Origin: Ferrovibrio xuzhouensis
Lineage (GTDB): Bacteria; Pseudomonadota; Alphaproteobacteria; Ferrovibrionales; Ferrovibrionaceae
Length of the DNA: 64,000 bases
NCBI RefSeq assembly: GCF_042648965.1
Contig: NZ_JBHRYJ010000001.1
Span: forward strand, 434,001-498,000
Reading direction: 5' to 3'
The notes beneath the pieces were generated by a model. The model worked only from the letters and a program-made list of their open reading frames with translations. It searched no databases and was not told the DNA's origin. Shown here piece after piece: positions 24,461-33,237 of this stretch. Each line of letters begins with the position of its first letter. Position 1 is the first letter of the stretch. Both the position numbers and the translations under genes were made by a program.

Positions 24461-26161
24461 ATGTCCGTCCAGTCCCCCATGCCGTTTCACAAATACCGAC
24501 CGTTCCAGCCGATCCCCTTGCCGGACCGGACCTGGCCGAGCAAGACCATCACCAAGGCGCCGGTCTGGTGCAGCGTCGACCTGCGCGACGGCAACCAGGC
24601 GCTGATCGAGCCGATGGGCCCCGAGCGCAAGCGCCGCATGTTCGACACCCTGGTGCAGCTCGGCTTCAAGGAGATCGAGGTCGGCTTCCCGGCCGCATCC
24701 GACACTGATTTCGCCTTCGTGCGCCAGATCATCGAGGAAAAACTGATCCCTGCGGATGTCACCATCCAGGTGCTGACCCAGGCCCGGCCCGAACTGATCA
24801 CGCGCACCTTCGAGGCGCTGAAGGGCGTGCACCGTGCCATCGTGCATCTGTACAACTCGACCTCGACCCTGCAGCGCCGGGTGGTCTTCGGCCTCGACCA
24901 GGCCGGCATCACCCAGATTGCAGTGGACGGCGCCAGACTGGTGAAACAGCTGGCCGATGCCGCGCCCGAGACCGACTGGGTGTTCCAGTATTCGCCGGAA
25001 AGCTTCACCGGCACCGAGCTCGATTACGCCATCGAGATCTGCGAGGCAGTGATGGATGTCTGGCAGCCGACGCCGCGGAAGAAGGTGATCTTCAACCTGC
25101 CGGCCACGGTGGAGATGAGCACGCCGAACATCTACGCCGACCAGATCGAGTATTTCCTGCGGCATGTGAAAAACCGCGACTGCATCATCCTCAGCCTGCA
25201 TCCGCATAACGACCGCGGCACCGGCGTGGCGGCGGCGGAACTCGGCGTCATGGCCGGCGCCGACCGCGTCGAAGGCACCCTGTTCGGCAACGGCGAACGC
25301 ACCGGCAATGTCGACGTGGTGACGCTGGCGATGAACCTGTTCACCCAGGGTGTCGATCCGGCGCTGGATTTCAGCGACATCACTGCCGTCGCCCGCACCG
25401 CCGAATACTGCAACCAGCTGCCGGTGCATCCACGGCATCCTTACGTGGGCGAGCTGGCGTTCACCGCCTTCTCCGGCTCGCACCAGGACGCCATCAAGAA
25501 GGGCATGGCGGCGCAGGCCCAGCGCAACGACGGCATCTGGGAAGTCCCCTACCTGCCGATCGACCCGGCCGATGTCGGCCGCGCCTACGAGCCGGTGATC
25601 CGCATCAACAGCCAGTCCGGCAAGGGCGGCGTCTCCTATGTGCTGGAGCATGATTACGGCCTCGAACTGCCGCGTCGCCTGCAGATCGAGTTCAGCCAGG
25701 TGATCCAGCGCATCGCCGACGGCACCGGCAAGGAAATCAGCCCGCAGCTGATCTGGGAGGCCTTCGATGGTGAGTATCTCAGCCAGCCGGCCGGCCGCTT
25801 CGCCTTTGCCGGCCACCGTACCCTGCCCGACCCGCACAGCTCGGAACGGCGCAGCCTGACCGCCAGCATCCGCGACGGCGACCGCACCATCGAGCTGCAG
25901 GGCCAGGGCACCGGGCCGATCGACGCCTATATCGACGCCCTCGCCCGCCATGCCGGGGTCGAGATCAGCCTGATCGACTACCGCGAGCATGCCATCACCC
26001 CGCGCTCGGCCGGCGGCGCCTCGTCGGAGGCGGTCGCCTATGTCGAGGTCAAGCGGGGCGACGGCACCACCCTGTTCGGGGTCGGCCGCGACCGCAATAT
26101 CGTGGCGGCCTCGCTCAAGGCGGTGACCTCGGCCGCCAACCGGCTGGTCGCGGCGGCCTGA
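24461..26161 (+). CDS. leuA: 2-isopropylmalate synthase (long form)
   Basis: A 566-residue enzyme for the first committed step of leucine synthesis: acetyl-CoA plus 2-oxoisovalerate gives 2-isopropylmalate. The TIM-barrel start is WCSVDLRDGNQALIEPMGPE, with the metal-binding aspartate in DLRDGNQ. The second metal site is SLHPHNDRGTGVAAAELG. The C-terminal LeuA allosteric domain begins near residue 460 (RSLTASIRDGDRTIELQG) and ends in DRNIVAASLKAVTSAANRL, where leucine binds. The length and N-terminus (MPFHKYRPFQPIPLPDRTWP) mark the long form shared with actinobacteria. Two Leu-rich leader peptides upstream indicate attenuation. Confidence 0.95.
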   Translation: MSVQSPMPFHKYRPFQPIPLPDRTWPSKTITKAPVWCSVDLRDGNQALIEPMGPERKRRMFDTLVQLGFKEIEVGFPAASDTDFAFVRQIIEEKLIPADVTIQVLTQARPELITRTFEALKGVHRAIVHLYNSTSTLQRRVVFGLDQAGITQIAVDGARLVKQLADAAPETDWVFQYSPESFTGTELDYAIEICEAVMDVWQPTPRKKVIFNLPATVEMSTPNIYADQIEYFLRHVKNRDCIILSLHPHNDRGTGVAAAELGVMAGADRVEGTLFGNGERTGNVDVVTLAMNLFTQGVDPALDFSDITAVARTAEYCNQLPVHPRHPYVGELAFTAFSGSHQDAIKKGMAAQAQRNDGIWEVPYLPIDPADVGRAYEPVIRINSQSGKGGVSYVLEHDYGLELPRRLQIEFSQVIQRIADGTGKEISPQLIWEAFDGEYLSQPAGRFAFAGHRTLPDPHSSERRSLTASIRDGDRTIELQGQGTGPIDAYIDALARHAGVEISLIDYREHAITPRSAGGASSEAVAYVEVKRGDGTTLFGVGRDRNIVAASLKAVTSAANRLVAAA

Positions 26162-26283
26162 CCGGGCATAACTGCCCATTCTTTAGGCGGGAGGGCTGTC
26201 TTTCAGGCAGGGTTTTGCAGGACAGCCTTCCTGTAGCCGCAATGGGCGGGCTAAAGTGGGGTGCGACTCGGGTTGCAGGGCCC

Positions 26284-26298
26284 GGCACGCTTCTTGAA
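26284..26298 (+). promoter_or_regulatory. Weak sigma-54-like element upstream of glnK
   Basis: GGCACG-CTTC-TTGAA resembles the -24/-12 consensus TGGCACG-N4-TTGCA, but the -12 GC is GA here. The location (74 bases before glnK) suits nitrogen control, yet the mismatch is at a key base. Confidence 0.3.
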
Positions 26299-26371
26299 GG
26301 GGAGTGCGGGCAAAGATATGCCGGCGGGCAAAGGCCCGGAAAACGGCCAACAACGTTGAGGAGTGCGACAC

Positions 26372-26710
26372 ATGAAACTGGTCATGGCAGTGATCAAGCC
26401 CTTCAAACTCGACGAAGTGCGCGAGGCACTGACGAGCCTCGGGGTCGAGGGCCTCACCGTTACCGAAGTGAAGGGTTTTGGCCGTCAGAAGGGCCATACC
26501 GAAATCTATCGCGGCGCCGAATACGCCGTCAGCTTCCTGCCGAAGGTCAAGATCGAGGTGGCGGTGAAGTCGGCCCTGGCCGACCGCGTCGTCGAGGCGA
26601 TCCAGACCGCGGCCAAGACCGGCCAGATCGGCGACGGCAAGATTTTCGTCATGGATATCGACAAGGCCCTGCGCATCCGCACGGGCGAGACCAACGACGA
26701 CGCGCTCTGA
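26372..26710 (+). CDS. glnK: PII signal protein, GlnK type
   Basis: A 112-residue PII protein, the trimeric sensor of nitrogen, energy and 2-oxoglutarate. The T-loop carries the uridylylation site Y51 in GHTEIYRGAEYAVSF. The B-loop AAKTGQIGDGKIFV binds ATP, and the C-loop ends RIRTGET. The N-terminus MKLVMAVIKPFKLDEVREAL and tail TGETNDDAL match GlnK rather than GlnB of Alphaproteobacteria. Unusually for glnK, amtB does not follow; a terminator does, then the oppositely oriented znuB. The start at 26372 gives the standard length and has GAGGAG upstream. Confidence 0.92.
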   Translation: MKLVMAVIKPFKLDEVREALTSLGVEGLTVTEVKGFGRQKGHTEIYRGAEYAVSFLPKVKIEVAVKSALADRVVEAIQTAAKTGQIGDGKIFVMDIDKALRIRTGETNDDAL

Positions 26711-26741
26711 TTTCTGTCACGGCCGTTTCGGGTAACTGATC

Positions 26742-26780
26742 ACCCGGCTGCCAGCCCCCACGGGCCGGTGGCCGGGTTTT
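26742..26780 (+). terminator. Terminator after glnK
   Basis: ACCCGGC (26742-26748) pairs with GCCGGGT (26771-26777), followed by TTTTC. It lies 32 bases past the glnK stop. Confidence 0.65.
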
Positions 26781-26803
26781 CTGTTGGTGGTGTATTGGCC
26801 TGC

Positions 26804-27691
26804 TCAGGCCTCGAGATGGCGCCGCTCGTGCCACAGCCGCACCAGCCCCTGACGGCCCGCCACCAGCGACAGCAGGTAGGCGGCGCCGGCAAACAGCACG
26901 ATGGCCGGCCCCGACGGCAGGTCGGCATGGAACGACACCAGCAGGCCGCAATAGCCCGACAGCAGGGCAATCCCTGACGCCGTCACCAGCGCGCCGATCA
27001 GCGAGCGCGTCCAGTAGCGCGCCGCCAGCGCCGGCAGCATCATCAGGCCGACCGCCATCAGGCTGCCCAGCGCCTGGAAGGCCGCCACCAGGTTGACCAC
27101 CACCAGGCCCAGGAAGATGAAATGGTACAGCGCGCCGCCGCCATGGGCGTCGCGCAGGAAGTCCGGATCGAAGCCGTCGACCAGCACCGGCCGGTAGATC
27201 ATGGCGAAGACCAGCAGGCTGACCGTCGACACGCCGCCCATCAGCAGCAGGGCCGGCTCGTCCACCGCCAGCGCCGAGCCGAACAACAACTGCATCACGT
27301 CGACCGCCGAACCGCGGGTGGAAATCAGCGTCACGCCAAGCGCCAGCGCCATCAGGTAGAAGGCGGCAACACCGGCATCCTCGCGCTGGTCGGTGGCGCG
27401 CGTCGCCGCACCGGCCAGCAGGGCCACCACCAGGCCGGCGACCACGCCGCCGATGCTGATCGCCGGCAGCGAGAAACCGGCCACCAGGAAGCCGGCGGCG
27501 GCGCCGGGCAGGATGGCGTGGCTCATCGCTTCGCCGAACAGGCTCATGCGGCGCAGCATCAGCAGCACGCCGATCGGCGCACTGCCCAGCGCCATGGCGA
27601 AGCTGGCGACCAGGGCGCGGCGCATGAAGGCGAAATCCGCAAACGGCGCCAGCAGGAACTGGTAGAGCATGTCATGCAGGCCGCCGCTCAT
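26804..27691 (-). CDS. znuB: Zinc ABC transporter permease
   Basis: A 295-residue membrane permease of the ABC-3 (metal) family with about eight or nine spans. Family patterns include LLMLRRMSLFGEAMSHAILPG (the cytoplasmic loop that docks on the ATPase) and GSLMAVGLMMLPALAARYW. It follows znuC by 34 bases. The perfect Zur-type operator upstream of the operon argues for zinc rather than manganese or iron. The periplasmic binding protein ZnuA is not encoded in this window and must be elsewhere. Confidence 0.9.
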   Translation of the reverse strand: MSGGLHDMLYQFLLAPFADFAFMRRALVASFAMALGSAPIGVLLMLRRMSLFGEAMSHAILPGAAAGFLVAGFSLPAISIGGVVAGLVVALLAGAATRATDQREDAGVAAFYLMALALGVTLISTRGSAVDVMQLLFGSALAVDEPALLLMGGVSTVSLLVFAMIYRPVLVDGFDPDFLRDAHGGGALYHFIFLGLVVVNLVAAFQALGSLMAVGLMMLPALAARYWTRSLIGALVTASGIALLSGYCGLLVSFHADLPSGPAIVLFAGAAYLLSLVAGRQGLVRLWHERRHLEA

Positions 27692-27725
27692 GGCAGGCTC
27701 CGGGAAGGGACTGGAAACATCGGGA

Positions 27726-28535
27726 TCAGGCAGCGTCGCTGGCGTGACCGGAATGATCGTGGTGATCGGTCTGGTCCACGTGGCAGAAGCCGGCCTGCTC
27801 GTCCCAGGATTCCGCCATGCGGCGGGCGGCGAGCTGGTTCTCCGGCGTCAGCACCTCGCCGACCGGCCCCCAGCCGACCAGCCGCCGCGCCAGATAGACG
27901 ACATCCGGGAAATGCCGGCGCACGATCTCGAAGTCGTGCAGCACGGCGATCACCGTGCGGCGCTCGCCATGCCAGCGCTGCATCAGGGCCAGCAGGTCGG
28001 TGACGGTGCGGGTATCCAGCGCGTTGAACGGCTCGTCGAGCAGGATCACCGGCGTGTCCTGCACCAGCACGCGGGCGAACAGGGCACGCTGCGCCTGGCC
28101 GCCCGACAGGGTCGACAGCAGCCGCTGTTCGAAACCCTCGAGGCCGACGGCCGCCAGCGCCTCGCGCGCCGTGGCGATGCCGGCACGGCCGATGCGGCCG
28201 AAGGCACCGACACGATGCCAGTGGCCGAGCAGGACGGTTTCCAGCACCGAGACGGGATAGGACCGGTCGATGCTGGCCTGCTGCGGCAGGAAGGCGATGT
28301 CCCGCGCGGTCAGGCCGCCGCGCTGGATGCTGCCCTCGGCGACCGGCAGGCGGCCGACCAGGGCTTTCAGCAAGGTCGACTTGCCGGCACCGTTCGGGCC
28401 GATCACGGCGGTCAGCGAGCCCGGCGCGAACCGGCCGCTGACATGATGCACCGCCGGATGCCGGTCATAGGCAATGGTGACGTTGTCGAGGCGGATTTCA
28501 GGGGCGAGGCCGGCCATCGCGGCGGGGGCGGTCAT
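27726..28535 (-). CDS. znuC: Zinc ABC transporter ATP-binding protein
   Basis: A 269-residue ATPase of a metal importer. Walker A GPNGAGKST, signature LSGGQAQRALFARVL, Walker B VILLDEPFNALD and switch histidine VLHDF are all present. The C-terminal end is rich in histidine (CHVDQTDHHDHSGHASDAA), a possible zinc-binding tail. ATG 28535 lies 4 bases after the stop of a 46-codon ORF, so the two are probably coupled. The frame stays open upstream but that part overlaps the small ORF in another frame. Confidence 0.9.
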   Translation of the reverse strand: MTAPAAMAGLAPEIRLDNVTIAYDRHPAVHHVSGRFAPGSLTAVIGPNGAGKSTLLKALVGRLPVAEGSIQRGGLTARDIAFLPQQASIDRSYPVSVLETVLLGHWHRVGAFGRIGRAGIATAREALAAVGLEGFEQRLLSTLSGGQAQRALFARVLVQDTPVILLDEPFNALDTRTVTDLLALMQRWHGERRTVIAVLHDFEIVRRHFPDVVYLARRLVGWGPVGEVLTPENQLAARRMAESWDEQAGFCHVDQTDHHDHSGHASDAA

Positions 28536-28539
28536 GGTC

Positions 28540-28680
28540 TCAGCCTTCCCACAGGGCCCAGCCGACCGCCAGCCACAGCAGCACCAGCAGCGGCAGCAGC
28601 ACGGCCAGACGCTGCCACGCGCCGGCGGCAAGAACCGCGACGGGGAAGTCGAAACCGTGATCTGGACGATGGCGGTGCAT
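28540..28680 (-). CDS. Small membrane protein upstream of znuC
   Basis: A 46-residue frame between the Zur operator and znuC. It begins MHRHRPDHGFDFP, with three histidines in the first eight residues, and continues into one hydrophobic helix (LAVLLPLLVLLWLAVGWALW). The stop is 4 bases before znuC, and the ATG lies 24 bases past the operator. Position, histidines and membrane span fit a small zinc-uptake accessory, but no family is known to me. The ribosome site is weak, so translation is not certain. Confidence 0.5.
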   Translation of the reverse strand: MHRHRPDHGFDFPVAVLAAGAWQRLAVLLPLLVLLWLAVGWALWEG

Positions 28681-28703
28681 GGCGGGTCCGGCTAGTGATG
28701 TTG

Positions 28704-28741
28704 ATGTTATTATATAACATACAATCTTCACCTCCCGTCAA
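28704..28741 (-). promoter_or_regulatory. Zur operator and promoter of the zinc operon
   Basis: ATGTTAT-TAT-ATAACAT (28704-28720) is a perfect 7-3-7 inverted repeat matching the alphaproteobacterial Zur box. It covers the -10 hexamer TTATAT (plus 28712-28717). The -35 TTGACG lies at plus 28736-28741 with an 18-base spacer. Zinc-loaded Zur bound here would block RNA polymerase. Confidence 0.8.
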
Positions 28742-28852
28742 CCCTGTTTGCCCTAAACCCAACACATTCCACTGCCAGACGATCCGGCGGCATCGCCGGG
28801 GCCGGGGCCGGGATTCGCCCGGCACCCCGCCGCCGCCAGCAACCGAGTAACC

Positions 28853-30961
28853 ATGGCCCAGAAACCGCGCCAGAAGTCAGCGAAGAAGTCCGCCTCACCC
28901 TCCCGTTCCTCCCGTGGCCGGCGCAGCCGGGGCGGCGGCAAGCGGGGGTGGCGCGGCTGGCTCGGCCGGCTGTCCCGGCTCGGCCTGATCGCCGGCATCT
29001 GGGGCGTCGTCGTGCTCGGCGGGCTGGTCGCCTGGTATGCCTATGACCTGCCCAATCTCGACGACCTCTACATCATCGAACGGCGCAGCTCGCTGACGCT
29101 GAAGGCTGCCGACGGCATGGTGCTGGCCACCTATGGCGACCTGTATGGCGAGCACCAGCCGCTGAAAGCCCTGCCGCCCGCCCTGCCGCAGGCCCTGATC
29201 GCCACCGAGGACCGCCGTTTCTACAGCCATTTCGGTGTCGATCCGATCGGCCTGCTGCGCGCGACTTACGCCAATCTGCGCGCCGGCCACGTCGTACAGG
29301 GCGGCTCGACGATCACCCAGCAGCTCGCCAAGAACGTCTTCCTCGACCGCGACCGCACGCTGAAACGCAAGGTGCAGGAACTGCTGCTCGCCTTCTGGCT
29401 GGAGAAGCATTTCAGCAAGGACCAGATCCTCGAGATGTATCTCAACCGCGTCTATTTCGGCGCCGGTGCCTATGGCGTCGAGGCGGCGGCACAGCGCTAT
29501 TTCGACAAGCCTGCCGCAAAACTGTCGCTCAACGAATGCGCCATGCTGATCGGCCTGCTGAAGGCGCCGTCGAAGCTGGCGCCGACCGGCAACATCAAGT
29601 CGGCCCAGGCGCGCGCCGACCAGGTGCTGCTGAACATGGCCGATGCCGGCTTCATCACCGATGCGCAGGCCAAGGCCGCGATCGCCCAGCCGGCGCGGCT
29701 CGCCCGCTCGCGCATCCCGCTGCCGAGCGCGCGCTATTTCGCCGACTGGGTGGTCGACGAGGTCTACCAGCTGGTCGGCCGCAATCACGGCGACCTGACC
29801 GTGGTGACCACGCTGGATTCCCGCGCCCAGGGCGAGGCCGAGCGCGCCGTCGATCGCGTCATGGACCGGGACGGCGACAAGCTCGATGCCGGCCAGGCGG
29901 CGCTGGTTTCGCTCACCCCCGACGGCGCGGTGCGCGCCATGATCGGCGGCCGCGACTACCTGGAAAGCCCGTTCAACCGCGCCACGCTGGCGCGGCGCCA
30001 GCCGGGTTCGGCCTTCAAGCCGATCGTCTACCTGACCGCCGTCGAGAGCGGCATCCGCCCGGATGACGAGTTCGTCGACGGGCCGATCAGCATCGGCAAC
30101 TGGCGACCGCGCAATTACGACGGCCAGTACCACGGCACCATGACCATGCGCGCGGCGGTCGCCCATTCGATCAATACCGTGGCCGTGCAGGTCAGCGAGA
30201 AGGTCGGCCGTGACAGGGTGATCGAGACGGCGCGTCGGCTCGGCATCACCAGCGACCTCAAGCCGCAGCCGGCGCTGGCGCTCGGCGCCTTCGAGGTCGG
30301 CGTGCTGGAACTGACCGGCGCCTATGCCGCCTTTGCCAATGGCGGCTATGCCGTGCAGCCCTATGGCGTGCTGGAAATCCACGACCGGCAGGGCAACCTG
30401 CTGTACCAGCGCACCGGCGACGGCCGCGTCGCGCGCATGATCAACGATGATGCGCTTGGCGAGATCAACGACCTGCTGCGCGCGGTCACCGAGACCGGCA
30501 CCGGCCGCGCCGCCCGGCTCGACCGCCCCTCGGCCGGCAAGACCGGCACCACCTCGGATTACCGCGACGCCTGGTATATCGGCTATACGCCCGATCTGGT
30601 CACTGGCGTCTGGGTCGGCAACGACGATAATACGCCGATGAAAAAAGTCACCGGCAGCGGCCTGCCGGCACAGATCTGGCACGGCTTCATGGCCGCCACC
30701 CTCAAGGGCCAGCCGGTCAGCGCCCTGCCCGCGCCGCCCAGCCGCGGCCTCAGCCTCGACAACCTGTGGGACCGCATCGGCCGGCTGTTCGGCGGCGGCG
30801 CCAGGAATGAGGCGCCGACGCAGGTGCCTATACCGCAGGCCGCACCGGTGCCGCAGGCCGCACCAGTGCCGCAGGCCGCACCGGTCAGCAACTATGCCCC
30901 CTCGCCGTCTGCCAGCGAACCGACCATGGTCTGGCAGACCGGCCCGCAGCCAGTCCGATAA
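28853..30961 (+). CDS. mrcA: Penicillin-binding protein 1A (class A)
   Basis: A 702-residue bifunctional cell-wall synthase. A basic cytoplasmic N-terminus is followed by one membrane span (GLIAGIWGVVVLGGLVAWYA). The transglycosylase domain has ATEDRRFYSHFGVDPIG and GGSTITQQLAKNVFL. The transpeptidase has the active-site SxxK in PGSAFKPIVY, the SxN motif SIN in AHSINTVAVQ, and KTGTT. The tail contains three PQAAPV-type repeats. It lacks the long extra OB domain of enterobacterial PBP1A and is nearer the PbpF/Pbp1A form of Alphaproteobacteria. The secreted hydrolase gene follows after 5 bases. Confidence 0.92.
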   Translation: MAQKPRQKSAKKSASPSRSSRGRRSRGGGKRGWRGWLGRLSRLGLIAGIWGVVVLGGLVAWYAYDLPNLDDLYIIERRSSLTLKAADGMVLATYGDLYGEHQPLKALPPALPQALIATEDRRFYSHFGVDPIGLLRATYANLRAGHVVQGGSTITQQLAKNVFLDRDRTLKRKVQELLLAFWLEKHFSKDQILEMYLNRVYFGAGAYGVEAAAQRYFDKPAAKLSLNECAMLIGLLKAPSKLAPTGNIKSAQARADQVLLNMADAGFITDAQAKAAIAQPARLARSRIPLPSARYFADWVVDEVYQLVGRNHGDLTVVTTLDSRAQGEAERAVDRVMDRDGDKLDAGQAALVSLTPDGAVRAMIGGRDYLESPFNRATLARRQPGSAFKPIVYLTAVESGIRPDDEFVDGPISIGNWRPRNYDGQYHGTMTMRAAVAHSINTVAVQVSEKVGRDRVIETARRLGITSDLKPQPALALGAFEVGVLELTGAYAAFANGGYAVQPYGVLEIHDRQGNLLYQRTGDGRVARMINDDALGEINDLLRAVTETGTGRAARLDRPSAGKTGTTSDYRDAWYIGYTPDLVTGVWVGNDDNTPMKKVTGSGLPAQIWHGFMAATLKGQPVSALPAPPSRGLSLDNLWDRIGRLFGGGARNEAPTQVPIPQAAPVPQAAPVPQAAPVSNYAPSPSASEPTMVWQTGPQPVR

Positions 30962-30966
30962 CCGCC

Positions 30967-32016
30967 ATGCGCCGCCGCTTCGCTGTGCTGGTGACCGGCC
31001 TGCTGATCCTTGGCAGGATCGCCGCCGTGCAGGCCGCGGAAACCACCCCCAGCCAACAGGTGCGCTTTGCCGGCGCCGGCGGCATCGCGCTGGCGGGCAC
31101 GCTCGCCCTGCCCATGGACACCACAAAGCCGGTGCCTGCCGTGCTGCTGCTGCAGGGCAGCGGGCCGACCGACCGCGACGGCAACCAGCCGCCGGCCCTG
31201 CGCACCGACCTGCTGCGCCAGATCGCCGACCTGCTGGCCGCCCGTGGCATCGCCTCGCTGCGCTACGACAAGCGCGGCATGTATGCCAATGCCGCCAGCC
31301 TGCCGGCCGACCAGAAAGACTATGCCGAATTCTTCCGCTGGGAGAATTTCGTCGGCGATGCACTGGCCGCCGAGGCCTTCCTCGCCGGGCAGGCGAGCGT
31401 CGATGCCCGCCGCATCGCCCTGCTCGGCCATTCCGAGGGCGGCCTGATCGCCCTGGTCGCCGCCCAGACCCTGCAGCAGCAGGGCCGGCCGCCGGCCGCG
31501 CTGGTGCTGGCGGCCACGCCGGGCCGGCGGATCGACCAGCTGATCCGCGACCAGATCACCCGCAGCCTGAAGGCCGACAAGACCACCGACAAGCAGCGGC
31601 GATTCTTCCTCTCGGCCAATGATCGCGTGATCAAGGCGATCCGCATGACCGGCAAGGTGCCTGATTCCGTGCCGCCGGCATTGCAGCCGCTCTATCCGTT
31701 CTATATCGGGCCGTTCATGCAGGCGCAGTTCGCGGTCGATCCGGCGGCGCTGGCCCGCGACTTTGCCGGCCCGGTGCTGATCCTGCAGGGCGCCAGCGAT
31801 GTCCAGGTGTCGCCCGAGAAGGATGCACTGGCGCTCGATCATGCGCTGCTGCAGCGCGGTCGTGACGACCATGCGGTGTTCATCGTACCGGGCGTCAGCC
31901 ACAACCTGAAGCCGGTCGATACCGACAGCGAACCGGGCTTCGAGGGACCGGTCAGCGACGCCATCCGCGACCGGCTGGCCGAATGGCTGCAGGCCCGTCT
32001 GCAGGCCGGCGGCTAA
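30967..32016 (+). CDS. Secreted alpha/beta hydrolase
   Basis: A 349-residue protein with a signal peptide (VLVTGLLILGRIAAVQAAE). It has an alpha/beta hydrolase fold: the oxyanion region LLQGSGPTDRDGNQ, the nucleophile elbow GHSEGG, the acid in LILQGASDVQVS and the histidine in VPGVSHNLKP. The pattern resembles periplasmic esterases or peptidases of the prolyl-oligopeptidase/DLH kind; the substrate is unknown. It starts 5 bases after the PBP1A stop and is probably co-transcribed, so a cell-wall-related role is conceivable. Its stop overlaps the convergent MFS gene by 4 bases. Confidence 0.85.
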   Translation: MRRRFAVLVTGLLILGRIAAVQAAETTPSQQVRFAGAGGIALAGTLALPMDTTKPVPAVLLLQGSGPTDRDGNQPPALRTDLLRQIADLLAARGIASLRYDKRGMYANAASLPADQKDYAEFFRWENFVGDALAAEAFLAGQASVDARRIALLGHSEGGLIALVAAQTLQQQGRPPAALVLAATPGRRIDQLIRDQITRSLKADKTTDKQRRFFLSANDRVIKAIRMTGKVPDSVPPALQPLYPFYIGPFMQAQFAVDPAALARDFAGPVLILQGASDVQVSPEKDALALDHALLQRGRDDHAVFIVPGVSHNLKPVDTDSEPGFEGPVSDAIRDRLAEWLQARLQAGG

Positions 32017-33227
32017 CCCTCGCCGGCCGCGCGGTTGACGATCAGCAGGAACGACAGCAGCGTCGCCACGCCGCAGGCCGCAACGCTGTAGCTGAGCGGC
32101 AGGGCCGTCGCATTCAGCGCATGGCCGACACCGATGCCGACCAGCGCCGCCACCGTCATCTGCACGAAGCCCATCAGCGAGGCGGCACTGCCCGCCATCT
32201 GCGGAAACGGCTGCAAGGCACCGGCCTGGCCCTGGGGCATGGTCAGGCCGACCCCGGCCGAGAACAGCATCATCGGTCCCACCAGGCTGAACCAGTGCCA
32301 GGATTGCCCGGCCGCCCAGGCCCAGGTCTGCAGCGCCGCCATCAGCAGGCCGCCACCAGCGCAGAGAGCGGCGCCGAGCCCGAGCATGGCATTGACGCCG
32401 AGCCGGTAGGTCAGGCGCGTGCCGAGGAAGCCGCCGCCGACATAACCGATCACCATCAGCGTGAAGCAGTAGCCATAGGCGAGCGGGCCAACGCCGAAGA
32501 CACGGCTGAGCGTAAACGCCGAGCCGGAGATGAAGGCGAACAGCCCGGCATAGGAAAACGCCACGCAGAGCACGAAGCCGCGATAGCGCGCATGTCCCGC
32601 CAGTGTCGCGAAATTGCGCAGCATCGGCCGGATGCGGGTGGCAGTCGGGTCAGGCCGCCGGTTGCTTTCCGCCAGCAGCAGCAGCACGCAGAGGCCGAGC
32701 AGCAGGCCAAGCACCGCCATCACCAGGAAATTGCTCTGCCAGCCAAAGCGGCTGAAGAACCAGCCACCGAAGATCGGTGCCACCGCCGGGGTGACGCCGA
32801 GCGTCATCGCCATCATCGACAGCGCACGTGCCGCGGCCGCGCCCTCGAACAGGTCGCGGGCCATGGCACGGCCCAGCACCACGCCCGAACAGGCGCCCAG
32901 CGCCTGCACGAAACGCCAGGCAATCAGCATGCCGATGCTGGTCGAGAAGGCACAGCCGACCGAGGCCAGCGTGAAGATGGCGATGCCGGCCAGCAGCACC
33001 GGGCGGCGGCCGAAGCGGTCGGAGGCCGGGCCATAGATCAGCTGGGTGACGGCAAAGCCGGCGAGAAAGGCACTGAGCGTCAGTTGTACCGCGGCAGCAT
33101 CGGTCTGGAACACCGCCGTCAGGCCGGGCAGCGACGGCAGGTACATGTCCGTGCTGAGCGGGCCGAGCGCGGTGATGAAACCGAGCAGGATGATCAGCGC
33201 GGTCGAGTCGCGGGACAGCGGGCGCAT
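32013..33227 (-). CDS. Bcr/CflA-family drug-resistance MFS transporter
   Basis: A 404-residue MFS exporter with twelve spans. Family features: LGPLSTDMYLPSLPGL at the start (motif D1 of drug:proton antiporters), YGPASDRFGRRPVLLAGI (motif A), and QALGACSGVVLGRAMARDL (motif C-like glycine block). These match the Bcr/CflA group, which exports bicyclomycin, chloramphenicol analogues or sulfonamides. The true substrate is unknown. It starts 10 bases after the YgjP-like gene and is probably in the same operon. Confidence 0.9.
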   Translation of the reverse strand: MRPLSRDSTALIILLGFITALGPLSTDMYLPSLPGLTAVFQTDAAAVQLTLSAFLAGFAVTQLIYGPASDRFGRRPVLLAGIAIFTLASVGCAFSTSIGMLIAWRFVQALGACSGVVLGRAMARDLFEGAAAARALSMMAMTLGVTPAVAPIFGGWFFSRFGWQSNFLVMAVLGLLLGLCVLLLLAESNRRPDPTATRIRPMLRNFATLAGHARYRGFVLCVAFSYAGLFAFISGSAFTLSRVFGVGPLAYGYCFTLMVIGYVGGGFLGTRLTYRLGVNAMLGLGAALCAGGGLLMAALQTWAWAAGQSWHWFSLVGPMMLFSAGVGLTMPQGQAGALQPFPQMAGSAASLMGFVQMTVAALVGIGVGHALNATALPLSYSVAACGVATLLSFLLIVNRAAGEG

Positions 33228-33237
33228 CGCGGCCCGC

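Noticed and set aside
28540..28731. Longer form of the small znuC-upstream ORF starting at GTG 28731
   Set aside because: It would translate through the promoter -10 and the Zur box. The ATG at 28680 is the only sensible start.
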